Origin: Triglochin maritima
Taxonomy: Eukaryota; Streptophyta; Magnoliopsida; Alismatales; Juncaginaceae
Length of the DNA: 64,000 nucleotides
Direction of reading: 5' to 3'
NCBI GenBank assembly: GCA_963682175.1
Contig: OY821786.1
Coordinates: forward strand, 32,171,501 to 32,235,500
Below, piece after piece: positions 22,383-33,721 of the stretch. The notes beneath the pieces are model-generated. The model saw nothing but the letters and a program-made list of their open reading frames with translations, had not been told where the DNA came from and did not search any database. Position 1 is the stretch's first letter. Each line of letters opens with the position of its first letter. The translations under genes and the position numbers were made by a program.

Positions 22383-24769
22383 GCAGAAGTCAAATTCGAG
22401 AAAGCTAATTATTTGCCGGCACGGTTCATACCCAAGAGTAGTCACATGACAACACGCTGACATAACATACACTCTCCGGCGTTGCAACGTGTATTGAGTA
22501 AAAACTTGACTATGTTCAACAACTTTACGAGTTTGTTTTGTTGAACAACAAATTTATTTAATTGAACAACAAATAAGATTGTCTTATTCTAATACTCATT
22601 TTTCAATACATCATACATGTGCTTATGATTAATTACGGAAATCATTTAATTAAATTTTAATGTTCAAATTTTAGTAACAATTTTGTTTCAGCCACATGCA
22701 TTTTCAGGTGCATCTCCATTAGCAATACTAAAAAATCATAACAAAATACACTATTAAAACAACAATATTCCTACATTAAATAATATTATGATACTTGCAA
22801 TGTCTAAAAAACTTGTTAGATTTTTTTATTATTACCATTACATTTAAGATGGGTATGTTAGAAAAATAAGTAACACTTTGTTTTATTAATCTAATCTGAT
22901 TCATGTAACCTCACAAACTACACTACTACATACTGGAATGTCACTCTATACCTCACAATCACAAATCACAATTGTTAAATTAGTACTCATATTTGTTCAC
23001 TATTGGTGCAGAATTATTTATGTTTGTTCGTACTGACATTGTGGTCACGTCCCTATTTATGCTCTGAGATGGAATTATGTAATGAAGAAAATTGAACTCT
23101 CTGATGTAGGTGGTGCATCTCCCTTGGTTGGGTGTTAAAAGATGTAAAGCTACTCTAGAATGAGAAAGACAGGGAGGAAAACAATGTTTATTTTTTTCAA
23201 TAGGAAAATAGAAGAATTATTTATGCAAATTAGTAAACCGAAAAAAACAAAAAGTTCATTTCTTTTGTAAATTTGGGAGTAATGAAATTAAACAAAATGA
23301 ATTTTCCCATTATGTACCATTTCTTGTGGACTGTGTGCTTACATTTCGTTATATATACGAGGTCAATGGGGGTTGTAGGAGTTTATATAGCTAATTTGGA
23401 TGTGACACTCAAAATTAAGATATTTTAAAGTTTTTTTTAAAATCAAACTTAATCACATGTATTTTTATCTCTTAAGCTATAATATATTAAAATTTTAGGT
23501 TAATCGAACTTAATGTCACCGTTGTTCTAAAATGCTCATATTTTAACGGCTGAAATTTACTGAATCTTGAAATGTTTGGATAACGGTCTACAATGATTTA
23601 TTTGATCTGGAATTTTTATCACATGTTCCTTAAATGTGGTTTATCCCACCCATAAATTTTCATAGAAAAAAACTAACCGGAGTGGCTGAAAATGTAATGT
23701 CACAGCCAAGATGATTGTAGACCTCCTAATATATAAAAAAATATTTTTACAATTATATTTAGACTATCACAAATTTCAAATTACTTTTCTGCATTATTTC
23801 GTCAATATTTAGACTATCACATTTTTTAGTTATATTCAAATTTAAGCATTGGAAATGTGTAACTAAAAAAAAGGTTTATTCATTGTTCCAATTCCTTCTG
23901 TGCAAAAATAACCTTCATTCAAATAGTGCATCTGATTTATTTCATCGGCAATTCTTTTATATCATTCACTAAAAATGAGTGCATTTGGTTGTCGTGTAAT
24001 GCATTTTACCTTTTCAGATGCAATTTGTTTTTAAATTTTTAGAAGTAATTGTTTTTTTATTTGCATATAAGGTCACATCCTAATTGCACTAATTGTTCAT
24101 CTTTGACCTTTTTTTGTCTTGTAATTTCATTTATTTTGATAATTGTATTTTTAACAAAGTTTTTTTACATTTATGTTGCAAGACTACTATAAAAAAATAT
24201 TTACGTTGCAACAGAAAAATGTATTTGTATTTTTGTGTACTATCAATTGACTTATGCTTTCGGGATATTTCTTAGTTAAATCTTATGCATATCAGCCCAA
24301 GCATTGCGTAATCTCATTATGGGAAGAATGCTGATACATGGACGTTGTGTCCGTGACGTGCTCTCTGTCACTATCATTGTCATTATTTATTTATTTATTT
24401 ATTTTATTTTATTGTTTAAAAACTTATTTTTCAATACAATATAGATTGTGTTTCCAATGCAGTACATGATGTCAACGTAAAGTATTTTTTTAGCAATATT
24501 TAATTTATTGATAAATTGATATCGTGACAATCGAGGCGTCCGTTTGTTTCCAATACATGACTTATTGTTTCTAATGCAAGACATATTGTGTTTCCAATAC
24601 ATCATATATTATGTGTCCCACGCGGGACAAATGTGTGTCCTATGCGGGACATACGTGTTAAAAGTTCGTGATTAAATCATGTCCCTCCACGTCAATGGTA
24701 TAAAAGGATATGGAAATTTCTAAATAAAACCTCATGAGACAAATTGTTTCTCAAGGATATGGAATTGTT
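22383..24769. other. AT-rich intergenic DNA
   Basis: No coding region is supported. A TGTTTCCAATRCA-type motif recurs at about 24448, 24546 and 24590, and a TTTATTTATTTATTT tract lies near 24385. GGGACA-containing direct repeats (CGCGGGACA, TGCGGGACA) occur at 24620-24650. Nothing defines an element. Confidence 0.4.
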
Positions 24770-25381
24770 TCCATGGCAAAGGGGACTCGTTCGACCGAAA
24801 ACAACAGAACTTGCCTAAATTACACAATCAGTCGACCGCCCAAAGACATCGTTCGACCGGTGCGAGACAGAAACCTGCAATTACACTAGCATCGGTCGAC
24901 CAAGGCAAACACCGGTCGACTGTTATTCAGCAGAAATCTAATGCACTTCAACCTCCGACGAGCCTAACGGTCTCCGTCGACTAAATCCACCACTCACACA
25001 CCTCGGGTGAGTATTAAAGAAAAGTCTGACATATCGTGAAGGCTTGAAAAAACATTTGAAGAGCCACGACAAACACCACCACTCGAACAAGCTTCTCCGA
25101 CAAGTTCTTCCTCCGAGCAATGATCACGAACTCCATCGACTTCACTGATTCCTCATTCTTCTTTGTTGCTCACCACCCTCCGCCGGCGTTTCAGAGGGAG
25201 AGACGAGCTGAGAGAGAAAGAGAGTGAGTTGAGAGAGGAGACGAGTATTCACCCTTAAATACCCAACTCATTCTCAACCACCACTCACATCTCACCACCT
25301 CACCTCCACTATTTCCCTCACTAACCCACCATTAACCACCTAAACAAGATTAAGCTCCTAATCAAGTTTTAGGTTCTAACA
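24770..25381 (-). mobile_element. LTR-like fragment, related to 20690-22072
   Basis: On the minus strand the segment begins TGTTAGAACCTAAAAC (25381), with a TATA-like GGTATTTAAGGG near 25250 and a GA-rich leader. It then shows the same order of blocks as 21290-22072, including CATATCGTGAAGG, CGGTCGAC and GTTCGACC motifs. It stops near 24770. There is no partner LTR or coding part nearby. Confidence 0.5.
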
Positions 25382-25707
25382 AATAAGCTCTAAATCTACG
25401 AACACTCTTGCTAAGTTGATTTTCCTTCACAACCAAGGAGATGATTCCTTAGATACAAAGCCTTACAACCTTTGTTTTAGCAAATGAGACTTTAACTTGA
25501 GCACTTGAGTAATATAAGTGAAACTTAAAAGAATTTGAAGTCATGCAGACTATAAGTATGTGAGCTTAAGAGTGAGAGAGCAAGTAAGTGTGATAATTGT
25601 TGTGTATATTGAAATGTATGTTTTTACTTATTAGCTCTCACGACACTTCGGTTAAGGGATAAAAGAGATAAAGAAATTAATTACGGCAAGATATGGGTCT
25701 GTCCAAA
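25382..25707. other. Short intergenic stretch
   Basis: Nothing coding or repetitive was recognised between the LTR-like fragment and the CACTA element. Confidence 0.35.
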
Positions 25708-25710
25708 AAT

Positions 25711-26828
25711 CACTACTACTACAGAAAAGGGAATATACGTCGGATGTACGGGGCTATACACGTCGGATATAAGCACACCCCTATCCGACGTCTAGGTGTG
25801 CGTCGTCTATACATAGACGTCGGCCATAGTATAGCTGACGTCTATACCTAACGTATATACGTCGGCTGTAATTATACACCGACGTGTATTCTTTAATGTA
25901 TAGACGTCGGTTAACTAACATACGACGCCTATACTTTAGGGCTAGATGTCGGTTAGATAACATACGACGCCTATACATTAACGAACCCACGTCGGTTAAC
26001 GAACATACGACGCCTATATCATAGGGATAGACGTTGGATTCAATAGAAAGCAAACCGGAGGGAAAAGTTGTGATGCCGGAGGATCTAAAATTGAGCACGA
26101 ACCAGATGAGGGAAAAGTTGTGATGCCGGAGGAGCTCTTTGTGGTTCCCGAATACGTCGCGGAGGAGACGGCTGTAAACGACATGAGGAAGCTACATGCG
26201 GAGGAGGCTAAGTTAGAAAGAATATGTGGAGAAAGACGAACTTAAAACAACCAAAAACGAACTTAAAACCTACATGTGGAGAGAGACGGAGGAAGACGGA
26301 GGAAGAAGGAGAAGAGGGCCGGAGAAGTGGAGGAGAGCTTGGGAGCTCGCTGCGGTGCCGGAGACGGTGCGGATCGGTCGGAGGATGGTCGCGGAAGAGA
26401 GTTCGGTCGCGGGACGGCTAGGGTTTGGGTGGGTTTCGACTGAAATGAATGAAAGAAAGCGCGTCTGTCCGATTTCTTTAGGACCTATATACGTCGGATG
26501 TTCCATAACACCGACGTCTATACCTCGACGTCTATATGGTTGGCGTATAGACGTCGGTCGTCCATTACGTCCGACGTCTATAAGCCGACGTCTATACACT
26601 ATAGACGTCGGATTCACAAGGTACTAAAACACCGACGTCTATAGGTCGACATCTATACACTATAGACGTCGGCTAAACGTGTTATTCGCACACCCGACGT
26701 CTATAATGTCACATAGACGTCGTCTTCCATTACCACCGACGTCTATTAGATCCTCTCCACACTAGACGTCGGTGGTTGTAACAGCCGACGTTTATTTGGC
26801 GACGAGTAAAGTCAATTCTGCACTAGTG
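25711..26828. mobile_element. Non-autonomous CACTA (En/Spm) element, 1.1 kb
   Basis: The left end reads CACTACTACTACAGAAAAGG and the right end, reverse-complemented, CACTAGTGCAGAATTG; both start CACTA. The 3-bp flanks are AAT on both sides (25708-25710, 26829-26831), as expected for CACTA insertion. Subterminal regions (25736-26040 and 26480-26800) are packed with GACGTCTATA and its inverse TATAGACGTCGG, the usual transposase-binding arrays of this superfamily. The middle (about 26090-26450) is GC-rich and has a short open stretch reading PEELFVVPEYVAEETAVND; it is not a transposase and may be captured sequence. Confidence 0.9.
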
Positions 26829-26831
26829 AAT

Positions 26832-27839
26832 GGACGGTATAAACCAGGACATACCGTGTGATGGTTCTAAGGTCAACACTCTTATGGGTAACTTTGGTAA
26901 GAATCGGGTGGTAGAAATTGGAGTGGACGGTTCGAGTTACATAAAGTAAGCACAGTAAGCTCTGGGACCATAAATTGAACGACGTAAGGTTCATAGTTCA
27001 TACTATAGTTTGATGAGGGAGTGGGTGTGTGATTCAAAGCAACAACATATCGTCTGATTTGTTATACATCGTTTAACAAAAAGGTAGTTTTAGTTTGACC
27101 TTAGAAGGTATAACAATCGGGTTAAAGTTGATTCTCACATAATCATAATGACTACATTTGGTATAAACACAAGTTTTGGACAAGATATTATATGGGAAAT
27201 CGGACGCTCAACAAGCATCTATCGTCTTATAGGTTAACAGATGAATCAATACGGTGCAAATGCAATATACAGTTCGATGTCGATAGGAACTAGATAGGTA
27301 GGTCATTGACTAATATGATCGGGTGATGGAAACAACAAATCCGTTCAATTTCTAGAACCTTGGGAAATTGATGTGTAGTGACTTGAAGGATCAGACGTTG
27401 AAACAAGATGTAGCATCCAATAGGGTATGATCCGGTGTCTGGAATGTGTTTTAGGCATCCTGTGAAATTCAATTTGATCTCTATAAGTGTCAAAACTTAC
27501 ATATGATTCTAAGATTCAAATAATATAAAATTAAATTGTTTCTTTAATATTTTATACGAATATTGACTTCAATTCCATGCTCTTTGAGTCTTGAATCCTT
27601 TAATCACTTACCAACAAAAAAATGTATGTACAAGATATAGTATTGAGGAATACATGAGTCATATTAGGGATGTGTGCAAGATTGATTATATTGACAGATA
27701 TATGCCTAAGTGCTCAAGTGTCGGTGATAGGATATAATTCGTGAATTATATAATTAATGGGTTAGATTAGAGAGAATTCGTGCAAAATAAAGTAAGATTA
27801 AGGCTAATGAACCATCATAAACAAGTCAAGTCAATATGA
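26832..27839. other. Intergenic, nothing recognised
   Basis: AT-rich to balanced DNA with no ORF above noise and no terminal repeat pair noticed. Confidence 0.4.
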
Positions 27840-27847
27840 TTTCAATC

Positions 27848-28382
27848 TAGGGGTGTAATTGTAAATGGGGCAGGGCGGATTTTTATTCGACTGCTACCTG
27901 CCCCACCTATGGTATGTGGGTAAGTGGAGTGGGGCAAAAAAAGACAATCGCTACCCACCCCACCTAAGGGTGGGTTGGGCGGGCGGCAAGGTGGGTTAGG
28001 AGGGTAAATGGGTTAAGTTGGTGGAAATTTAGATTTTAATTCTTTAGCAAAAATTAGTTATAGACGGCTAGGGTTTGTAGTTTTGGTTTTGTTAGTAAAA
28101 TGGTTTTGATAAAATTTAAACATTAAACTTAAGGTTAATGTAGGATTCAATGTAGTCATATAGAGGTGTTATGTTATCAAATGTAATGCCATAATATAAA
28201 ATATATTAATTAAATTATAAATATATTTAGGTGGGTTAAGTGGGGAGGGTTGAGAGATAATCACAATCTGCCCCATTTATTAAGTGAATTAGCGGGTAGT
28301 GGGTTGGCGGGTTGAAATTTTCGCATGCAACCACCAAAAACGGGGCGGGGTGGCAGTTGAACACGCGTTGTTGACAACCCTA
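27848..28382. mobile_element. hAT-type MITE, 535 bp
   Basis: The flanks TTTCAATC at 27840-27847 and 28383-28390 are an exact 8-bp target duplication. The ends read TAGGGGTGTAATTG and, in reverse complement, TAGGGTTGTCAAC. The subterminal regions are GC-rich and complementary in kind (GGGGCAGGGCGG on the left, CCGCCCC-type on the right). The centre is AT-rich and non-coding. The clean duplication points to a fairly recent insertion. Confidence 0.85.
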
Positions 28383-28390
28383 TTTCAATC

Positions 28391-28809
28391 CATCTTGAGT
28401 CAGATCACGAACTTCAAAAGTTGCACCATACTCAAATACACGTGATACATTCATGCGGGCAGAATTTTCATTGTAGTATGATATGTACAAACATGACAAA
28501 TGTACATACATATATTTTATATTATATCAATTCTAATCGGTCATTCGATTGTTTTGGAGCTTTTTTTAATATGATCAAGGTGACTCATTTGATGCTTCGA
28601 TCTTGAGTTGCTATGCTCGTTTATTTTTCATTTCGGATCAAGATTCCCCCCCCCCCCCCCCCCCCCCCCCATGGCGATTCCCAACCCTGAAGAAAATATA
28701 ATTTCACATGCACTGTACAAGTATACATACAAATATAGAAATCATATTCACATATATTTGTTTATAAGCTTAAAAGAATTAATCAGGTGTTCCCATGTAC
28801 ACAGTTATA
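28391..28809. other. Intergenic with a C25 homopolymer
   Basis: No gene. A run of 25 consecutive C occupies 28646-28670; its exact length is likely to vary and to be error-prone in sequencing. Confidence 0.6.
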
Positions 28810-29221
28810 TAGTTAAAAGAAAATTTAACTTTCTATGCTCAAAGTTTCCCAAACTTTAAGAAAAAACTCACTTTGACATTCTCTAAAAAATAGGATTATC
28901 TTGTCACTTCTCCCCAAAATACCCTTGCCTATATCGTGTGATCACTCCATTTGAAACAACTCTCAGACTTTCTCTCTTCGTCTTTCTCTCTCATAGGTGC
29001 AGCCGGCTGAAATTTTCCATCCGGGATTGAAGACCACCACCAGCACATATTTGCCCGTTGAGATCGTCCCCCACTCATTCCGTACCCCCCTCACTGGTTT
29101 GCACAAGTTATTTTAGTGTTATTGTCTAAGAAACTGGGCATCCAAGAGAATGAGTAAGTGAATTTGTTAAAAATTGATGTGTGTGTTACTTTCTTGCATT
29201 CTCTTTCCATTTTCGAATTAA

Positions 29222-29640
29222 AATCGTCAGGATGACAACGGTGAGGTTAATTTGATGACAAACGAGTGTTCTTGTGGCATGTCTCCAATTATTGGAATAC
29301 CTTGTGTTCATGCAGTTGTTGCAGCGCTTGATCGTGGGGTCAATTTGTACACATTGTGTTCCCCATTTTACGCGAACGAGTCGTGGAGGTTGACATATGA
29401 AGAAATAATTTATCCTTGTGACAACGAGGATGATTGGACTGCTCCTGATGACATAATAAATATGGTCATGAAGGTGTCTATTGAAACAAATCCAGTTGGT
29501 CGACCAAAGAAGATATAAGTAGGAAGAATAAAGAGAAAATGTCTACCATCTCTAGAGAAGTTGTGGTCAAATCACGTAGATGCAGTAGATGTACACAATA
29601 GGAGGGGATGTAAAGTTAGGCTAGAGAGGTATTGGTTTAA
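29222..29640 (+). pseudogene. MULE transposase C-terminus (SWIM finger)
   Basis: The frame follows a TCGTCAG acceptor-like site. NECSCGMSPIIGIPCVHAV is a SWIM zinc finger (C-x-C, then C-x-H), followed by YANESWRLTYEEIIYP, DDWTAPDDI and the NPVGRPKK motif typical of MULE transposase tails. A stop (TAA, 29516) is followed in frame by a basic stretch with KRKCLPSLEKLW, to a TGA near 29649. The catalytic DDE region is absent: only about 420 bp separate it from the left TIR. The transposase has therefore lost most of its 5' part. Confidence 0.8.
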
Positions 29641-29646
29641 TATGTT

Positions 29647-30717
29647 TTGAAGTTGCACTCGATAGTGTTCGATGAACGGTATATTTTCCTCGACTGCCAT
29701 TATCATATAATGTTGAGTTCCTTGAATAACGTCTTTTTGGATAATGACATTGTGTACTGGTTCATCAACCACTATGACCCCAGGGAGGTGGGGTTGAGGC
29801 TCGGGTCTGGGATAGTCCCCTTTACAGAAGAAGACGTTGCCCTAATTCTGGGCCTAAGCCTGTATGGCAAGACAATCCACATGCCTGCAAGAGACGGTCC
29901 ACATGGTCAGATGGTCGATGCCAAGCTGTTGGGGGAGCCCGACGAGTATGTCTATCTCCTTATTTGTTACATCTTCAACCATTTCTTGTCCTGTGATGCC
30001 ATACAGCGAACCAAAAGTTGGTACATGGATTGTCTGGCTGATATCAGAGGACTCTACAAGTACGCATAGGGAACGTTCGTGCACGAAGCCTTGTACGAGG
30101 GCTGCAAGAAGCAAGCGTGGAACTCCAGAAAAGGAGATCATCAGGCATCTACGCTCCCAAGCAGGGGAACGTCGATAGTTGTGTTGCCATACTACAAGTG
30201 CTTCTGTTATTTTGTATCATTAAACATATTGTCGATCCCTTTTAAACATTGGATTTGAAGACTTAAATATATCTTTTTAACGGTCTTGCATACACACGTG
30301 TGGCTTTGTGAGAACTTCAGGTTGGGGGAGCCCAGACTGGGTACCTACCCGAGGTTCAACAACTGGTCTGCAATGTTTGGCATCCGTCCAATCTTGAGGA
30401 GATGGGAGGAATGAGACATCACCTTATCAAAAATTTACGATGGAGAGTTTCGTCTTAGGCACCCTCCTATCTTTACCCCGAAGGAGAAGGAGCTGATTTT
30501 TTTATGCTTCAAGAAGCACCAAACCCAGACTGCAATTGAGACCCCTCAAGAAGGTTGTGAAGAGGTTTGGAGGCTCAGGGAGGAGCTTCAAAATATTAAA
30601 GCGTTGAGGCTGGAGGTTGAGATCAAGTTGCTGGTCTCTGTGGAGGAACTGAGGAAGTCTCGGGAGGAGACTGCTATACCGAGGGAGGAGCTTGCATCTA
30701 TTCGAAGAGAGAGATGA
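29647..30717 (+). pseudogene. PMD/DUF1985-superfamily-like TE gene, one frame with stops
   Basis: The N-terminal part has VYWFINHYDPREVGLRLGSG and PFTEEDVALILGLSLYG, the pattern of plant mobile domain and related TE-associated proteins, where a dozen residues before an EDVALxLGLP motif are conserved. LADIRGLYKYA is followed by TAG at 30067, at a position where relatives have Trp (Y-x-WG). The same frame continues with GTFVHEALYEG, and further on WLCENFRLG, PRFNNWSAMFG and a Glu/Leu/Arg-rich coiled-coil tail (30540-30714) to TGA 30715. A second stop lies near 30232 and another near 30410. That one frame survives over 1 kb suggests a recent loss. Confidence 0.55.
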
Positions 30718-30834
30718 ACCTCCTTCAGTGGCAACATGGAAGAAATTGATTATATTTTTTAGTTCGTAATTTGTTTTTATTTGTGTGTATTGTCCGTGTG
30801 TGTACTGATTATTCATGTTCGCGTTCTGTGTTTG

Positions 30835-30875
30835 TCTTTGTGTATGTGTATGTGTATGTGTATGTGTGTGTGTTT
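30835..30875. repeat. TG-rich microsatellite
   Basis: TGTGTATGTGTATG-type repeats grade into (TG)n. It lies between the PMD-like pseudogene and the solo LTR. Confidence 0.8.
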
Positions 30876-30906
30876 GTAATGCTGCATCTTTAACTGGAAT
30901 GTAACT

Positions 30907-32310
30907 TGATTGACATAATATCATGTATATATTAGTGTCTTATATCCTTTATTCTTAGCCTAACCAATGCTACGTAATGGGTTTTATGTTTAAGTTTCAG
31001 GAATAAACATGTTTGAGAAGAAGAGACTATAAAAAGACTTAGAAGCAAGAAAAAAGACTAAGTTGCAAGACTTATGGACTGAGATGCAAGGGAGAGGGAC
31101 TCGAATGTAAAACCAAAAGGACCAATGAGCAAATGAAGAAAATCCACACCATCAGGAGGAGTATTTTGGCAATTGGATTCGGGTCACAACCTACACAACC
31201 GATTAGGGTGCATTAGACAAGAAGAAATCAAGCCAAACAACCACACTCCAAAACCTGACCTAATCCAGACCATATAGACCGCTGATTGGCGGTCTATAGT
31301 CCATATCCTATAATACTTTGGAGGGTCATGTATTAGTGTTTTATCTCTATTTTTAGTAGTGCATTAGTCCCATACCGGGGAATTGTCCCGGATTACCTTT
31401 TTTGGTGCCTATAAATAGAACTCTTCCTCTCCCTTTGTATTCACCCATTGCTTGGTGACATTATCTCTAATTGGAGTAAGCCTTGGAGCAAAAATTCAAG
31501 GTGAAGAAGAATGTTACTTGTAATGTGAGTCATGTAAATAAAATAATTCTTCATAGTTTGTCTTAATGTTGTCTTTGTTTTAATGTTTGCTTGCTTGTTT
31601 AATTTGTTTTTTTTTCTTTATCGTAGTATAAATAGAATGTCTTCTTTTCTTAATGTAGTTTATAGTTTAATGTGTGAGTAGTTTCATCCATTTTGGGGGT
31701 GGAGTTGATGTTTATACATATTATGTAGATGGAATGAATGCTAAATATTGTTGTATGTGAGAAATGTTAGTATGCTTATTTGAATTAAAGAGAATATTTA
31801 ACTTGATAGTTTCCACCATAATATTTAGGTACATTCCATGCTTGATTAGGTTCTTAATAACAAACTTGTCATGCTCATATTAATCACTTAGGTTAGTGAT
31901 TTGGATGATAGGTATTGTCATGAGGTACTTCTTATGCATAGCAAACACTACCTACACTTGTGCTTAATGAATGCATTCATCGCCACTTATTTCATGTGTA
32001 CACACACTCCACCCCTTAGGGGTTTTCCATTCCGGATTTGTAGCTTCTTCTATTAGTCACTAAGTTTCATTTCTTCTCACACTTTCATCTTGTTTGTTGC
32101 TTACTCGTGTAATGTAGTTAGTCTAGTTAGTTCAATCAATCTTTTCTCCACCTTGTTTCCCACTTGCCTTCAAACTAACCAAAGTCGACACACCTCCTTG
32201 TGGATCGACCCGTATTTGCCACATCTTCAACGCGGCCGTGCACTTGCGGTTATTATAACTGAATCAATCATAAATTTGTCTGTCTTCCCTTTTTATTGTA
32301 ACGCTCGACA
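30907..32310 (+). mobile_element. Solo Athila-like LTR, 1.4 kb
   Basis: The LTR begins TGATTGACATAATATCATG and ends AACGCTCGACA, parallel to the LTRs of the element at 32318-40929 along its whole length but clearly diverged. It keeps the palindromic GACCGCTGATTGGCGGTC (about 31278), the TATA box region CCTATAAATAGAAC (about 31409), the CACCCCTTAGGGGTTTTCC block (about 32010) and the GTGCACTTGCGGT 3' end. No internal region adjoins it. The flanks AACT(T) and AGCTT are at best a worn duplication. Its end is only 7 bp upstream of the next element. Confidence 0.75.
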
Positions 32311-32317
32311 AGCTTGA

Positions 32318-33697
32318 TGATTGACATCATTTCATGCTTATATTTGTATCTTATATCCATTATCTTTCACCTAAACAATGCTATGTTACGAGTTTTATGG
32401 TTAGTTTTCAGAAATAAATAGGTTTGAAGAGATGAAGCATAAAAAGACTCAAAAGCTGGGAAAAATGACTGAATTGTGAGATCTAGGGACTAAGATGCAA
32501 AGGAGAAGGACCTGAATGTAAGACAGAAGGACCTAATAGCAAAACAGAATACTCCACACCATCATTGGGAGTATTTTAGCAATTATATTCGGGTCGGAGC
32601 TCCAATAAACGAAGTAAATGCCCAAGACCAGCAAATATACGAAGAAAAGCCCACAACAAAAATGAGCAGGATCTGAACCATATAGACCGCCAATTGGCGG
32701 TCCATTTTGGCCCAAATCCGCTAAAATTTCTCCAGCACATGTATCAGAGGATGTTTAGGCTATTTTTGGTATCTGTTTAGTCCCACATCGGGGGATTGTC
32801 CCGGTTTGCCTTTTTCCATGGCTATAAATAGAACTCTTCACCTTCCATTGTAATCACTCCATATTTTAAGTGGCTATTCTTCCTACTAGAAGTGAGGCCT
32901 TGAAGCACACACTAAAGTAGGAGGATGCTACTTTTAATGTGAGTCATTTTAATACAAGTTTTCTTTATTATGTTGTTTGTTTTATGTTTCTTGTTTTGCT
33001 TTGCTTAATCTACTTTCATTAGTTTTATTAGCTTAGTTAATATGCTTTCTTTGTTTAGTTTAATAATTAGTGTAATGTTTAGTGAGTAGTTTCATCCCCT
33101 TTGGGGGGTGGAGTAGATGTACATACATGCAAATGAGAATGGATTGAATACTTTATTTCCAATGTGTTGATAAAACATGAATGTATGCTTGCTTGTTTAG
33201 GATGAAATTTATAACTTGATGAGTTTTACCAAAATGATTAGACACCTCTCATGCTTGTTTAGGTTCTGAAATAAACATCTTACATATGTAAATGTTAATC
33301 GACTAAGTTGGTGTGTAGATTGATAGGTTTTGCCACAATATTGAGACACTTCCTATGCATGATAACACCACCTTTATTTGTGCTTAAAGAATGTGTTCAA
33401 CACCCACCTCTTTGCTTGTGTGCACTCACTCCACCCCTTAGGGGTTTTCCAATTTCTGTATTCCAGCATTCCTCTTTTGTTCTTAGCTTAGTTGTCATTT
33501 CATTGTTTGTTTCTTTCATTCGCATTTCATACTTCTTAGCATAGTTTAGTGTAGAGTAGCATAATCAATCTTTCTCCCCCAAATTTTGCCACTTGATTTC
33601 TGATAAACAAGAGGTTTCTCACCTCCCTGAGGACGACCCGTACTTGCAACCGCTTCATCGTGGTCGTGCACTTGTGGTTTAATTAAAACGTTCAACA
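32318..33697 (+). repeat. 5' LTR of the Athila-like element
   Basis: It runs from TGATTGACATC to TTCAACA. TATA box CTATAAATAGAAC lies at about 32821. The palindrome GACCGCCAATTGGCGGTC lies at about 32685-32702. The short inverted block CCCCTTAGGGG is at about 33434. The tRNA-Asp-type PBS starts 7 bp after the LTR. Confidence 0.9.
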
Positions 33698-33703
33698 AGT
33701 TTT

Positions 33704-33721
33704 TGGCACCGTTGTCGGGGA
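33704..33721 (+). promoter_or_regulatory. Primer-binding site, tRNA-Asp type
   Basis: TGGCACCGTTGTCGGGGA is two bases off the complement of the plant tRNA-Asp 3' end (TGGCGCCGTTGCCGGGGA). It would prime minus-strand cDNA synthesis. The position, just inside the 5' LTR, fits. Confidence 0.85.

Noticed and set aside
24399..24605. Possible small gene rich in Cys/Asn/Ile
   Set aside because: The peptide comes from repeated TGTTTCCAAT motifs in AT-rich DNA; no family match.
26226..26627. 133-codon ORF in the CACTA element
   Set aside because: Overlaps subterminal repeats and purine-rich DNA; no domain, alternative frames equally open.
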